Origin: Pempheris klunzingeri
Taxonomy: Eukaryota; Chordata; Actinopteri; Acropomatiformes; Pempheridae
Assembly: GCF_042242105.1 (NCBI RefSeq)
Contig: NC_092016.1
Coordinates: 10,926,501-10,990,500, forward strand
Direction: 5' to 3'
DNA length: 64,000 nt
Part shown: one piece after another, positions 29,801 through 52,087 of the stretch
Numbering within the stretch: the stretch's first letter is position 1
Layout: each line of letters opens with the position of its first letter
Position numbers and translations under genes: made by a program
The notes under the pieces: generated by a model
The model's database searches: none
Seen by the model: only the letters and a program-made list of their open reading frames with translations
What the model was told of the DNA's origin: nothing

Positions 29801-32800
29801 CCAGACACAGATAAGGAACCTGGTAAAGCAACCGTTTGAGTGGCTAAAGACTTATGTAAAATCTTATGTGAAACGTCTAGAGGGGAAATACATTCATGTA
29901 TGTTTTTTTATGTAAAATCTTTTTTTTTTTTTTTAAACTGCAACTTTAGTTGTCAAATACATGTGGAGTAAGAAGTACAGTGTGTTCCTCTTGAATGCAG
30001 TCAAGTAGAGGTATAAAGTAACATAAAATGGGTGTAACAAGTACCTCAAAAGAGCACTTCAGTTCAGTACTTGGGTAAATGTACTTACTTGCTTTCCACC
30101 ACTGGAATCAATACATTTTAGTATTAGTACTCTAGAACTCTGGATGACTCTGATTTTGATTTATTCGACTGTTGTTTCAGAGCAATCTCAAACCATAAGG
30201 AGTTCTACAGAGTTAGTATCACCTCGTCCAGTTTACAGACATGACACGTGGACTGAAACCAGCACAGAGGATGTTACCGAGGCATCAATTAACTCAGTCA
30301 CAGGTTGTAGATCCTGGTGACTCATTTAATGAATTGTTTGTACACACAGATTTGATCTTAACCTCGAACTGTGGTCACCTCATTAAATCTCTCCTTTCTT
30401 TCCAGTGTTACCAACACCACATCCAGCCCATGAAGCCAGAGATGTTTTTCATTTCACTGACTCTGAGGAACTTCCAGACACAGATAAGGAACCTGGTAAA
30501 GCAACCGTTTGAGTGGCTAAAGACTTATGTAAAATCTTATGTGAAACGTCTAGAGGGGAAATACATTCATGTATGTTTTTTTATGTAAAATCTTTTTTTT
30601 TTTTTTTAAACTGCAACTTTAGTTGTCAAATACATGTGGAGTAAGAAGTACAGTGTGTTCCTCTTGAATGCAGTCAAGTAGAGGTATAAAGTAACATAAA
30701 ATGGGTGTAACAAGTACCTCAAAAGAGCACTTCAGTTCAGTACTTGGGTAAATGTACTTACTTGCTTTCCACCACTGGAATCAATACATTTTAGTATTAG
30801 TACTCTAGCACTCTGGATGACTCTGATTTTGATTTATTCGACTGTTGTTTCAGAACAATCTCAAACCATAAGGAGTTCTACAGAGTTAGTATCACCTCGT
30901 CCAGTTTACAGACATGACACGTGGACTGAAACCAGCGCACAGGATGTTACCGAGGCATCAATTAACTCAGTCACAGGTTGTAGATCCTGGTGACTCATTT
31001 AATGAATTGTTTGTACACACAGATTTGATCTTAACCTCGAACTGTGGTCACCTTATTAAATCTCTCCTGTCTTTCCAGTGTTACCAACACCACATCCAGC
31101 CCATGAAGCCAGAGATGTTTTTCATTTCACTGACTCTGAGGAACTTCCAGACACAGATAAGGAACCTGGTAAAGCAACCGTTTGAGTGGCTAAAGACTTA
31201 TGTAAAATCTTATGTGAAACGTCTAGAGGGGAAATACATTCATGTATGTTTTTTTATGTAAAATCTTTTTTTTTTTTTTAAACTGCAACTTTAGTTGTCA
31301 AATACATGTGGAGTAAGAAGTACAGTGTGTTCCTCTTGAATGCAGTCAAGTAGAGGTATAAAGTAACATAAAATGGGTGTAACAAGTACCTCAAAAGAGC
31401 ACTTCAGTTCAGTACTTGGGTAAATGTACTTACTTGCTTTCCACCACTGGAATCAATACATTTTAGTATTAGTACTCTAGCACTCTGGATGACTCTGATT
31501 TTGATTTATTCGACTGTTGTTTCAGAACAATCTCAAACCATAAGGAGTTCTACAGAGTTAGTATCACCTCGTCCAGTTTACAGACATGACACGTGGACTG
31601 AAACCAGCACAGAGGATGTTACCGAGGCATCAATTAACTCAGTCACAGGTTGTAGATCCTGGTGACTCATTTAATGAATTGTTTGTACACACAGATTTGA
31701 TCTTAACCTCGAACTGTGGTCACCTTATTAAATCTCTGTCTTTCCAGTGTTACCAACACCACATCCAGCCCATGAAGCCAGAGATGTTTTTCATTTCACT
31801 GACTCTGAGGAACTTCCAGACACAGATAAGGAACCTGGTAAAGCAACCGTTTGAGTGGCTAAAGACTTATGTAAAATCTTATGTGAAACGTCTAGAGGGG
31901 AAATACATTCATGTATGTTTTTTTATGTAAAATCTTTTTTTTTTTTTTAAACTGCAACTTTAGTTGTCAAATACATGTGGAGTAAGAAGTACGGTGTGTT
32001 CCTCTTGAATGCAGTCAAGTAGAGGTATAAAGTAACATAAAATGGGTGTAACAAGTACCTCAAAAGAGCACTTCAGTTCAGTACTTGGGTAAATGTACTT
32101 ACTTGCTTTCCACCACTGGAATCAATACATTTTAGTATTAGTACTCTAGCACTCTGGATGACTCTGATTTTGATTTATTCGACTGTTGTTTCAGAGCAAT
32201 CTCAAACCATAAGGAGTTCTACAGAGTTAGTATCACCTCGTCCAGTTTACAGACATGACACATGGACTGAAACCAGCACAGAGGATGTTACCGAGGCATC
32301 AATTAACTCAGTCACAGGTTGTAGATCCTGGTGACTCATTTAATGAATTGTTTGTACACACAGATTTGATCTTAACCTCGAACTGTGGTCACCTTATTAA
32401 ATCTCTCCTGTCTTTCCAGTGTTACCAACACCACATCCAGCCCATGAAGCCAGAGATGTTTTTCATTTCACTGACTCTGAGGAACTTCCAGACACAGATA
32501 AGGAACCTGGTAAAGCAACCGTTTGAGTGGCTAAAGACTTATGTAAAATCTTATGTGAAACGTCTAGAGGGGAAATACATTCATGTATGTTTTTTTATGT
32601 AAAATCTTTTTTTTTTTTTTAAACTGCAACTTTAGTTGTCAAATACATGTGGAGTAAGAAGTACAGTGTGTTCCTCTTGAATGCAGTCAAGTAGAGGTAT
32701 AAAGTAACATAAAATGGGTGTAACAAGTACCTCAAAAGAGCACTTCAGTTCAGTACTTGGGTAAATGTACTTACTTGCTTTCCACCACTGGAATCAATAC

Positions 32801-34976
32801 ATTTTAGTATTAGTACTCTAGCACTCTGGATGACTCTGATTTTGATTTATTCGACTGTTGTTTCAGAACAATCTCAAACCATAAGGAGTTCTACAGAGTT
32901 AGTATCACCTCGTCCAGTTTACAGACATGACACGTGGACTGAAACCAGCACAGAGGATGTTACCGAGGCATCAATTAACTCAGTCACAGGTTGTAGATCC
33001 TGGTGACTCATTTAATGAATTGTTTGTACACACAGATTTGATCTTAACCTCGAACTGTGGTCACCTCATTAAATCTCTGTCTTTCCAGTGTTACCAACAC
33101 CACATCCAGCCCATGAAGCCAGAGATGTTTTTCATTTCACTGACTCTGAGGAACTTCCAGACACAGATAAGGAACCTGGTAAAGCAACCGTTTGAGTGGC
33201 TAAAGACTTATGTAAAATTTTATGTGAAAAGTCTAGAGGGGAAATACATTCATGTATGTTTTTTTATGTAAAATCTTTTTTTTTTTTTTTAAACTGCGAC
33301 TTTAGTTGTCAAATACATGTGGAGTAAGAAGTACAGTGTGTTCCTCTTGAACGCAGTCAAGTAGAGGTATAAAGTAACATAAAATGGAAGTTCAGATTAG
33401 AGGCAATCAAGTAATTAATTATTTGAGTTAATGACTTTCTGTTTGCTGTTTGTGAATCCAAACTAGTTTTGATTATATTGAATATCTGTTCTATACATCA
33501 TCTTTATCTCCACAGAATCACCAACATCACATCTAGCTGACGATAGCTGGAATGAAATGAATTTCTCTGACACCAAAAAACTTGTAAACACAAATGTGGA
33601 ATCTGGTAAGCGTCCGTTTTGAGTGGTGGGAAGAAGCTGTTGCCCAACCTAATTTTGATTATGTAAAAGCATGTTTATCACAGAATTTTTTTCTTTTCTT
33701 TTCCAGAGTCTGTATCAGTTCATCTAGAGTTCAGCTACGACACACCAAATGATACCAACACAAAGGATGTTACAGAAGCACCACTTGAGTTACTAACAGG
33801 TATTAACTGTGTTTTTAATTATAAGTAAAAAAAATCTCTTGTTTACTAACTAAAGGTGCCATTAGTATTTTTCTAAATGTTACATAATATCTCGTTTCAT
33901 TTTACAGCCCTGCTTCCTCCAGGCCTAAGCAATGGGTATATTAATGATACAACCATGAAACGTGGTTAAACGTGTCATATTTTTATAAACTGTATCAGTA
34001 TTCACATGTACTGTATGCCTGGCTACGTGAAGGCACAAATATAAAATCTAGTTTGAGTGGAAGAAAGACTTAATTGACAGACCTCTTTACTGATTTTGAT
34101 TTATTCCACAGATGTTTCAGGACAACCTCATACCGCACCATTAACCTGTTCAGTATGATCTGGTAAACGGCCATGTGAAGACAAACCTAACCACTTTTTT
34201 CATTCTCTAGAGTCAGATCATAAAGATGACAGCCATGGCACATCCATGGATACCAGAAGAGAAAGTGCCACAGAGGCACCAACTAAATTATTAACAGGTA
34301 GGAAACACTCTGTTTTTAATTATATGTAAAAGTGGCCTAAAATGCTTGTTTTTGTGTTTTGTGTGATTTATGATGCTGCAGTATAACACCATTAGTGTAA
34401 AAGAGTGTTTGAGTTTGAGTCTCAGGATAGAGGATGCTGTACACTGTACAGATTGTAAATCACCCTGAGGCAGTTTGTGACTTTTGTTTGTGGCCTTTAT
34501 AAATAGTATGACTTGATATATTCATCTATTCAATATATATCTAATCCTTGGCTCACTTTCTGTAGACCTGGCTCAAGAGATGGACGCCTCCAATAATAGT
34601 GGAAACATTTTCAATACACCCATGAAAAGTGGTAAGGAAGTGGTCTTACATAAAATATTTGTTTTTAGTTCTGGCTTATTTATTGATTTAAAGATTTATT
34701 TTACTCCAAGGTTCAGTGAAATACATTTAATTTAAAATAATCACTGATAGCATGTTATATAGGCTACAAACAGATAAAACATCCACAATAATTTTGAAAT
34801 ACGCATTCGATAAACCTTTTTCTTCTTCTTTCTTGTTCTTTAGCCTCTTCATACCCACTCCAGACCAACAACAAGATCAATGTGACTGCCAGTGAGAGAT
34901 GGACAAAAAGTGGTTAGATCATTTTAGTAAATTACACTTAAAATAATGAAATTGTGTAGTCTATCTATCTACTGCA

Positions 34977-35007
<31 letters not shown>

Positions 35008-35992
35008 CAAATACTGAACAACACTTTTTCATTCATTTAGAATGTGAGATCAAAACTGTTAGGTGCTCGGAGAAAGCCACCAAAATGCAAAGCACTTTTG
35101 GGTCGTGGATGTCAGATGCGTCCCAGCTGGATGGAGGCCGATACTGGCTGGCTGAGCATTTTTCAGGTGATTTACCTTTCAGCCTACCATTCATCACAGA
35201 TAATTACGAGTCATTGTTGATTTAACACAGAAACATTTCCCCAGGTCGAAGTTTGATGGAGCACAGGGACATTTCGCCATTTCAGAACACAAGCGACAAA
35301 ATTATAGACGTCGGGAAGTTTTACCAGGGCTGCGGTCATGTTGTTTACAAGCAGTCATTTTACTTTCACAATGGAGGAACAAACAAACTTAGAAAGTAAG
35401 TGTTTGTGTCAAATATGTATGTATTTCTTTTTTCCTTATTAACTTACCCATACTGTCATTTTTGATGCCAGTCATGTGATGCCAGTGACTTTTGTATTTC
35501 TTAACTTACCCACTATCAATATTTTACAGATTTAACTTGAACACCGGGAAAAGAAACACTCTGATCATGGAAAACAGCAGATATCACAACCTGACGTATC
35601 TTTTCCGCAACTCAAAGACGTATTTCAAGTTTGCTGTGGATGAAAATGGACTGTGGGTCATTTTTGCATCAGACACAGATGATAAATTGATGGTTGCGAA
35701 GCTTAATCCTGACAGATTCACGGTGGAGTCAATCATTAACACTCACTACCCTACAACCAAAGCAGGAAATGCTTTCATTGTGTGTGGGATGATATATTTT
35801 ACAGATGACAAGGACAGAAGAGTCACATATGCCTTTGATTTAATGAAAGAGAGGCCTCGGGATGCAAATTTTGATTTAAGGCCAGCGAATGGCATCTTGG
35901 CTATGCTGTCTTATTATCCCAACAAAAAGCTTTTGTACATGTGGGACAACAGCAGTGTGAAAATCTGCAAAGTTAAACTCAAACTGGCCTAA
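23809..35992 (+). CDS. gldn: Gliomedin with a greatly expanded modular stalk
   Basis: Type II membrane protein: TM about residues 11-35, furin-like RSRR at 79-82, then MLMLMTYSMVP and DLCNSTRGICLTGPPG as in human gliomedin. Anchor and collagen exons: 23809-24129, 24933-24984, 25070-25078 (9 nt), 25157-25228, 26255-about 26346, 26840-27004. Stalk exons: 27336-27416, 27550-27639, 27759-27833, 27984-28055, 28213-28293, 28403-28495, 28602-28682, the 14-exon tandem array, 33516-33605, 33707-33799, 33908-33964, 34211-34297, 34566-34631, 34844-34912. Olfactomedin domain: 35041-35166, 35245-35395, 35530-35992, with GCGHVVYKQSFYFHNGG and ANFDLRPANGILAMLSYYP. The family sits on Schwann-cell microvilli and clusters neurofascin and NrCAM at nodes of Ranvier. 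The junction between 26346 and 26840 has mismatched phase and is unresolved. An upstream in-frame ATG exists at 23725. Confidence 0.93.
24588..24640. mobile_element. Fragment of the ATTAATCG-type dispersed fish element
   Basis: CTGCAACTAATGATTCTTTT followed by CATTGTCAATCAAGC, in gldn intron 1, matches one end of the same family as 60105-60375. Identification is from memory of the family. Confidence 0.45.
26851..26925 (+). repeat. (CCACCTGGT)n minisatellite coding Gly-Pro-Pro
   Basis: About eight 9-base units inside the gldn collagen exon code Gly-Pro-Pro triplets. The first two units carry TGT in place of GGT, so Cys replaces Gly; a further Cys at the 3' end lies in PSCPAWYC. Confidence 0.85.
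28806..33387 (+). repeat. Seven-copy ~672 bp tandem array carrying duplicated gldn exon pairs
   Basis: Exon A (123 nt, 41 codons) starts at 28836, 29508, 30181, 30854, 31526, 32195 and 32867; spacings are 672, 673, 673, 672, 669 and 672. Exon B (90 nt) lies at 29061-29150, 29733-29822, 30406-30495, 31079-31168, 31748-31837, 32420-32509 and 33089-33178. All fourteen exons are phase 1-1 with intact AG and GT sites and open frames. A encodes a Ser/Thr-rich peptide beginning QSQTIRSSTELVSPRP; B begins LPTPHPAHEARDVFHF. Units differ at only a few bases and small indels (for example a CTC loss in two A-B introns, SSRPD in unit 2, TSAQD in unit 4). The last unit stops early, inside the intronic element. 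The array adds 497 residues. Confidence 0.97.
29272..29431. mobile_element. Fragment of a dispersed fish DNA element, amplified with the gldn array
   Basis: The intron after each B exon contains ATGTGGAGTAAGAAGTACAG, TAAAGTAACATAAAATGG and a terminal TTCCACCACTGG. This resembles a very common fish non-autonomous element whose end reads CAGTGGTGGAA (hAT-like, from memory). Copies recur at each ~672 bp step in units 1-6; the seventh (about 33294-33387) is cut off at AAAATGG. Confidence 0.5.
34121..34162 (+). pseudogene. Decayed A-type stalk exon in gldn
   Basis: GACAACCTCATACC after TTGATTTATTCCACAGATGT aligns with the start of array exon A and its upstream intron (TTGATTTATTCGACTG). The exon is shortened and reads into TGA in the stalk phase, so it is probably skipped: the flanking exons 33908-33964 and 34211-34297 join in phase without it. 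Confidence 0.6.
34957..35008. repeat. (CTAT)n/(TCTG)n microsatellite in gldn
   Basis: A short CTAT run followed by about seven TCTG units, just before the first olfactomedin exon at 35041. Confidence 0.85.
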
Positions 35993-36269
35993 AACTAATC
36001 AAAAACATTGAACAAAGAGCAATGAAGGTATTTTTAAGACCTTATTGGTATTTGAAATTATATGAAATCATGACTACTGATGTACATGTTTTGATTGCAA
36101 ATGCCACAGTACTGGATTTACGTGTTATTGCATGATGAATGGAAACGTGTCTGACATTGTATTACAGAGGAAAACAATTTTGTTGTGATTCACAGAGCTC
36201 CAGCACTCTGCTTTTAGGTTTGGCAAAAACCTAAATTGTCACAATATTGATTTTTTGGATTTCTCGTAT

Positions 36270-36350
36270 TCATGTACATCCATCCATCCATCCATCGTCT
36301 ATACTGCTTACCCTTAAGGGTCACAGGGGTGCTGGAGCCAATCCCAGCTG
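36270..36350. mobile_element. Tail of a dispersed fish repeat
   Basis: (CATC)n followed by GTCTATACTGCTTACCCTTA and GGTGCTGGAGCCAATCCCAG is a widespread fish repeat signature, probably a LINE 3' tail. Assigned from memory. Confidence 0.5.
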
Positions 36351-36782
36351 ACAATAACAGAGACAAACAGCCACTGCTGTGCAGCTCAAAAGAGCAACCT
36401 GACCATGAGGCCTCACTGTGGTGGTTGTTAACATGTACTAGAAAAATGTATGAGGCCCCCGCTGTAGACGCAGAGCTCAGAGCTTCTCTCTGGGGACAGA
36501 AAATATAGTTTAAATTACTTGAAATGTACACTTAAGTGGATTATGTGTGTTACCACTCTGACCACAAAGCCACAGAGAAGTCACATCCTCTTTTTGAATC
36601 AAACAAGACAGCCTGTCTCTTATTTCTTACTTGTTGTTTATGTTATTTGTTTTTTTGCACTCCTGGCTTGTTTTTGTTCACCAGATCTGGTCCTGCACAC
36701 AGCCAGTGAGCTACAGGGATCAGAAAGCTGAGGTGCCCTGAAATCTAATCATGTGTGTTGTTCAAAGGTGAAAGGCATTCAT

Positions 36783-36788
36783 AATAAA
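36783..36788 (+). terminator. Candidate gldn polyadenylation signal
   Basis: AATAAA about 790 bases after the gldn stop; a moderately long 3' UTR is implied. Confidence 0.4.
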
Positions 36789-38478
36789 GACAAAACCAGC
36801 GGGACAACATTCTCTGAGGAAAAGTATGGTACAAGTGTTTCTTTATTTCAGTTATTATGTGCAACTGTGAAAGGAATTCTTTTTGAATGCCATCACGATA
36901 ATGGTGATACTGAATACTGATTTATTTGAAGAGGGAACTGTGCCCAGAGACCAAGTGGCAAAGTCTGACTGATAGGATTGTTACAGAATATGGTCCGTAG
37001 TCCTGGAAGACCTGGTTTTCCTCTCTTGATTGTGATTATCTGGGGGTAAAGAGTTGACTGCTTACTAAGCATGACTTTTTTTTTGGCCGTAAACTACAAG
37101 GACAAGATGAGAGGACAAGATTTGGTCAACAGCAAAACTTTACATGTAGATTATTATTGCCATGGTTTAGTCAAGAACAACAGGTTTCTGAGACTTCTCA
37201 CTTATTTATTGTAATATCTCTGTTAATTGTTTGTATTGTTTATGCTTCCCTACACTAATGTCGGGCCCAAGTACATTATAATTGGTCAGGTAACTAGATC
37301 ATTTTATATCCCCTTGGTTTGTACTTTAAGATAATTACAGACCACTCTATACTATTCAATGAGCAGCTAAGGCTATAAATATGAACTATGACACGGTATT
37401 GTTACATTTGCAACCTCAATGGTCCTCAATCTTCGCTATTTATTTATAGTATTTATGAGGATCACTTAAACGCAACACAGTTTTACCAAAGCTTTGTCAC
37501 TGCACATCACGAGGTCAGTGAACGCATCAGCAGAAACGCCTCCTGTGGATTAGCAACACTAGATCTCCAAAGATCTGGATGGCTCTGAGCCACACAGACA
37601 CAGGACCGGCCTCCATATTACTTTCACTGGTTGCACCGATTGACGCACATCTGCTAGCTCCTTAGTAGAGGGAATATGGGAGGCCAGCTAGCTAGCGGGT
37701 AACCGACCTAGTGCATAACAGAAAGCGTTATCGTTACATCACTTTGGGTCCTGTCCCATCTGGGAAACTGCGGCCTGACAAAGCCAGCGCTGCCCACTGC
37801 ATGCACCAGGCTGTGTGACACTAAGTTTGACACACACTGATCTGTCAAACTACAACAAGAGAACTCAAGCTTCAGTGACTTAGCAAAATTTAGTTTTCCC
37901 CAAGGGGCTGTCAAGACGTGACTGGTTTCATCGTGCTCTGTGAGTAAAACTGGCACACTTGTTTACATATTCCCATTTTGCCGTTTTAAGCTAGCATTTA
38001 GCTCGTCACGTTAACTTGCAGGCCTGACTGATAGCTGCTTATTTGTGTCCACACAGCAGCGTAAAGCCACCCAGCTTAAGCACCGTGTAGCTCTGGCTTG
38101 GGCCTAGCTTAAGTAGCTAACTATTCATTTATTTAGCTAGCTATAGTATTTGTTTCGCCATCTGCGGTTGTCATTAGACAACAGGAGGCGTTTAGCTTAG
38201 CTAGCCCAATCAATCAATACGTTTCAGGTGGTTTAAAAACGGTTAACGTGAATGTCGTCAGCGGTAAGCAGCACTGGCGACCACCTTCATCAGTGAGTGA
38301 CCTGCCTTGCTAATGCTAACAGTGACGTTGGGGTTATGAAATGTGTTACGCTAACCGGCCTCTCCTGTCCGCCCCTGCTGTTTGTTAGCCGTCTGCTAAT
38401 TTAGCCACCCCCCTCTACCTTCACACCACCGCGTTAACTTTATGTCTATTTTCAGGACTTTGAGCCAAAAGAACAGTG

Positions 38479-46543
<8,065 letters not shown>

Positions 46544-48744
46544 ACCACATGTCACTCATTTAACGTAAAGACAGTGTCTGAAATCATTAGATCACTATGA
46601 ACCTTTGGATACCAACTGTGGGTTTTATGATAGCCCCCTGGACTTTATAGTAGAGGTGACGAAGGCTGCTGATTCTCACTGAGAAGTGGTTTCATGATGA
46701 ACAAGTTAAGAGTGTAACAACCCTTGGTCCTGTGCATCAGATGTTAATTCTCTAGTGGTGCACTCGCAGGGTGGACCTTTTATAAAATACTTCAATCTCT
46801 GGGGATTGTTAACATTTTATCTATATAAAGATAATGCAATTTTATTCATGAAAGGATTTGTAGCTAGTTAATTTGTTTTCTCTTTTTGTGGTGATGGGCG
46901 GTCATGGCAAGGGAAGCAAATGGGAATTATGGGATCATACTGTACACTTGAAAACGTGGGGCGCTGAGAAAGTGTAGATGTGATGTTACCATGTCAAGCA
47001 ATGCCTTAATATCATAAGGGCATAATATTCCATTAGCACGTCAATATTTTGATGTTTTCTTCTTTACCACCATTGTGATAATGGTGTCCACAGTAAAATC
47101 GGGCTGTAAATGTTGAGCTACTCTGCTTGGGTAGCATTGTAAGCAGTTTGTATGACATGACCTCTAATTAGGAGAACACATTGTGACATGTAATGCACCA
47201 GCACACTAAACAGGTCAAAAATGATGGTGACCTTTTAAACAGCCGGAATGGTTATTTTTCAGTGTTTTGCTTCCTCCTTCTAGTCCACTCTTTAGGGAAT
47301 GTATATGTGTTTACTTTCAGACCTCTGTATCACAGGCTGTCTCACAAAGCAGGATTAGCAGCTTAGCCAGGTAACTCACAAACATTGATAAAATATATTT
47401 TTAATTTTGTTTTGGAGTAGTCGTCCTCCACTATACATGACAGAATCATACTAAACGTGACATTCAAGCTTCATGATCCAGATTGAAATCATCAGACAGA
47501 TAATCTGTTAGGCAGTTAGCCGGACGCTGCTCTAAACCTGCTTTGTCAGTCATTCCGTAGAACAACACCGGTATTTTTGTTTTTTTTTGTGTGTGCCCCA
47601 GCGTTGGAAACTCACCTCACCTCACCTTTAGTGATGTAATATCCTGTTACTAAACGGTAATCAAGCCTCTACCTAAATGCTCTCCTCTGACTGAACAAAG
47701 CCGCGCTGCTATACTCTTTAAATTGCTGTTTGTGCTATAAAATGAGATTAAACTAGAACTCTGTTCTCCTTTTTGTTTTAAGTTTCCTTTTCTTTCAGTA
47801 AAGTTTAAAAACTGCTTTTCTGTTTTCAGAGGTCTGTTACAGAACCTGTAAACTCCCCCCAAGTTTGTGAATCTTACATTTATTGTGATTGTTTAAAATA
47901 TATAAATAAAATGTATATCTCTGTACAGACTTTTAATTGTTATTGTCTGTAAACTTGACTGCAGATCAGACTGTAAACTTTGTGTATTTTTTTAACCTAA
48001 GTTAGTGTGAGGATTGAGGATGTTTTCTCTGATATTCTCAACACATAGATCAATGAAACGGTAGATTAATGCAATACACATCACAGCGTTCCACAGTGCT
48101 ACACTACCACACCTTTGTGTAATCGGTTAATCTCTGGAAAGTATCATGCTGCTCTGTTTCCCAGTACCTCAGCATTTCCCTAATCCCCACCCCCCACCCC
48201 CCAAATCCACATTGAAATGACAAAGTCACGCTGTCTGAAATGTGGCTTTGAATGGAGATGGAAAAGCTGTAGTGAACAAAAAAATAAAATAAAAAAAATA
48301 TTGAGGTAAAATGAAAATGTCTTATACTGTTGATGTATTAATAGTAAAACGTAAATACTTGGACATATATAATTAGATATTTTTGAATGATTTTGATATT
48401 AGTCTAGACTATATTTCTATGTATATATATTAAATAAACCATTATTTGCGCTGTACCTCTGCAGGAAGAGTTTGTACAGGCGTCTGGACTATTATTGGTA
48501 AACAACTCATGTGATGTCAGAGGCTTAGTGATGAAGAGGTTTATCACGTACCACGATGTGTGTTCGTCATTTACTCCAAACACCTGTCAATCCCTCAGAG
48601 GGCTGTGTGTAGTCCACAGAGAGAACACCTGACAAAGGCAAGTATTGATGAAACTGCAATGAAAGTCTGGTTCCGCAATTTAAAACTTAATAACTGTATG
48701 TTTGTTCTCTGATGCAGTTTATTTGTTGGAGCATTTTGGTGGAG
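46544..48744. other. clpx 3' UTR and ubap1l upstream region
   Basis: No coding exon found. A clpx AATAAA lies at 47905-47910, allowing a 3' UTR of about 1.4 kb. There is a C-rich patch (CCCCACCCCCCACCCCCC) at 48185-48202 and A-rich sequence around 48280-48300. Some of the last kilobase is probably the ubap1l 5' UTR. Confidence 0.55.
47905..47910 (+). terminator. Candidate clpx polyadenylation signal
   Basis: AATAAA followed by T/GT-rich sequence, about 1.36 kb after the stop codon. Confidence 0.45.
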
Positions 48745-51442
<2,698 letters not shown>

Positions 51443-52087
51443 AAGCAACATCTTCCCATTTCTAGTCTGCATAGAGAAAGGATTATTTTCACATCTACCA
51501 CAAATGAAATGCACTAAAGATTGAGTATGTGGTCAAATGGATTACTTTACAGATGCTGCCTTTTGACTTGGAGCTGACATAAAAGCTGTGCAACCAGAAG
51601 GGCTAGAATGAAAACATACAGGTATAATTAAAAATCACAAGATAATAAGTGGATACACTTAGTAAGGATGAGCATTTATTTACAGCTTGATTTTAAAAAA
51701 GCACTCACAATATTTAGTTTCTGAAGAGCAAATTTAATTTCTTTCCAGCTGGAGGAAGAAACTCACTGTACACTGGCTACCTGATACATTGCTAATAGTA
51801 GTGCTCGAATGTTAATAGTATGTCACTTAAAAGGCTGTACATCCAGAAGAGAAATGTCAAATAAAAAGCCACAACAGCCTTGGTACACACATCATTAAAT
51901 TGCCACAAAATACATAGAGCAGAGAAAACTGCTCCAGCAGTTACCCTGAAATGAAATCTTACAAAAATAGGATCAAAAGGAGACTCAAAATGTTTGCAGA
52001 TAACTATTTACATTTTTTGTAAGAATTTTACATTGTCCACTATGACAAAACCACACCAAACTACCACGGAGCTGGCGCTTTGAGCCG
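51443..52087. other. Converging 3' ends of ubap1l and prc1
   Basis: AATAAA on the plus strand at 51860-51865 (ubap1l) and on the minus strand at 51675-51680 (prc1). The two signals are crossed, so the mature 3' UTRs would overlap by about 200 bases. Confidence 0.45.

Larger units (their letters stand above)
35993..38478. other. gldn 3' UTR and clpx promoter region
   Basis: No coding exon recognised. A dispersed repeat sits at about 36270-36350. From 37600 on the sequence is richer in GC and in TTAGC/GCTAGC words up to the clpx start, suggesting its promoter. TATTTTCAG at 38447-38455 may be the acceptor of a 5' UTR intron of clpx. Confidence 0.55.

Noticed and set aside
28896-33271. Open frame of about 115 codons repeated seven times, reading through exon A, the A-B intron and exon B.
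   Set aside because: It is in a different frame from the phase 1 stalk exons and crosses clear GT and AG splice sites. It stays open in every copy only because the units are nearly identical.
28806-33387. Regularly spaced repeats suggesting a satellite or CRISPR-like array.
   Set aside because: The unit is ~672 bp with spliceable exons in frame with gliomedin, in a vertebrate genome; no short repeat-spacer structure.
36214-38478. Several 60-105 codon open frames between gldn and clpx.
   Set aside because: None has splice-compatible neighbours, a recognisable motif or protein-like composition; one covers a dispersed repeat.
48185-48202. G-quadruplex candidate on the minus strand.
   Set aside because: It has only three clear G runs separated by single T; too weak to claim without a fourth run.
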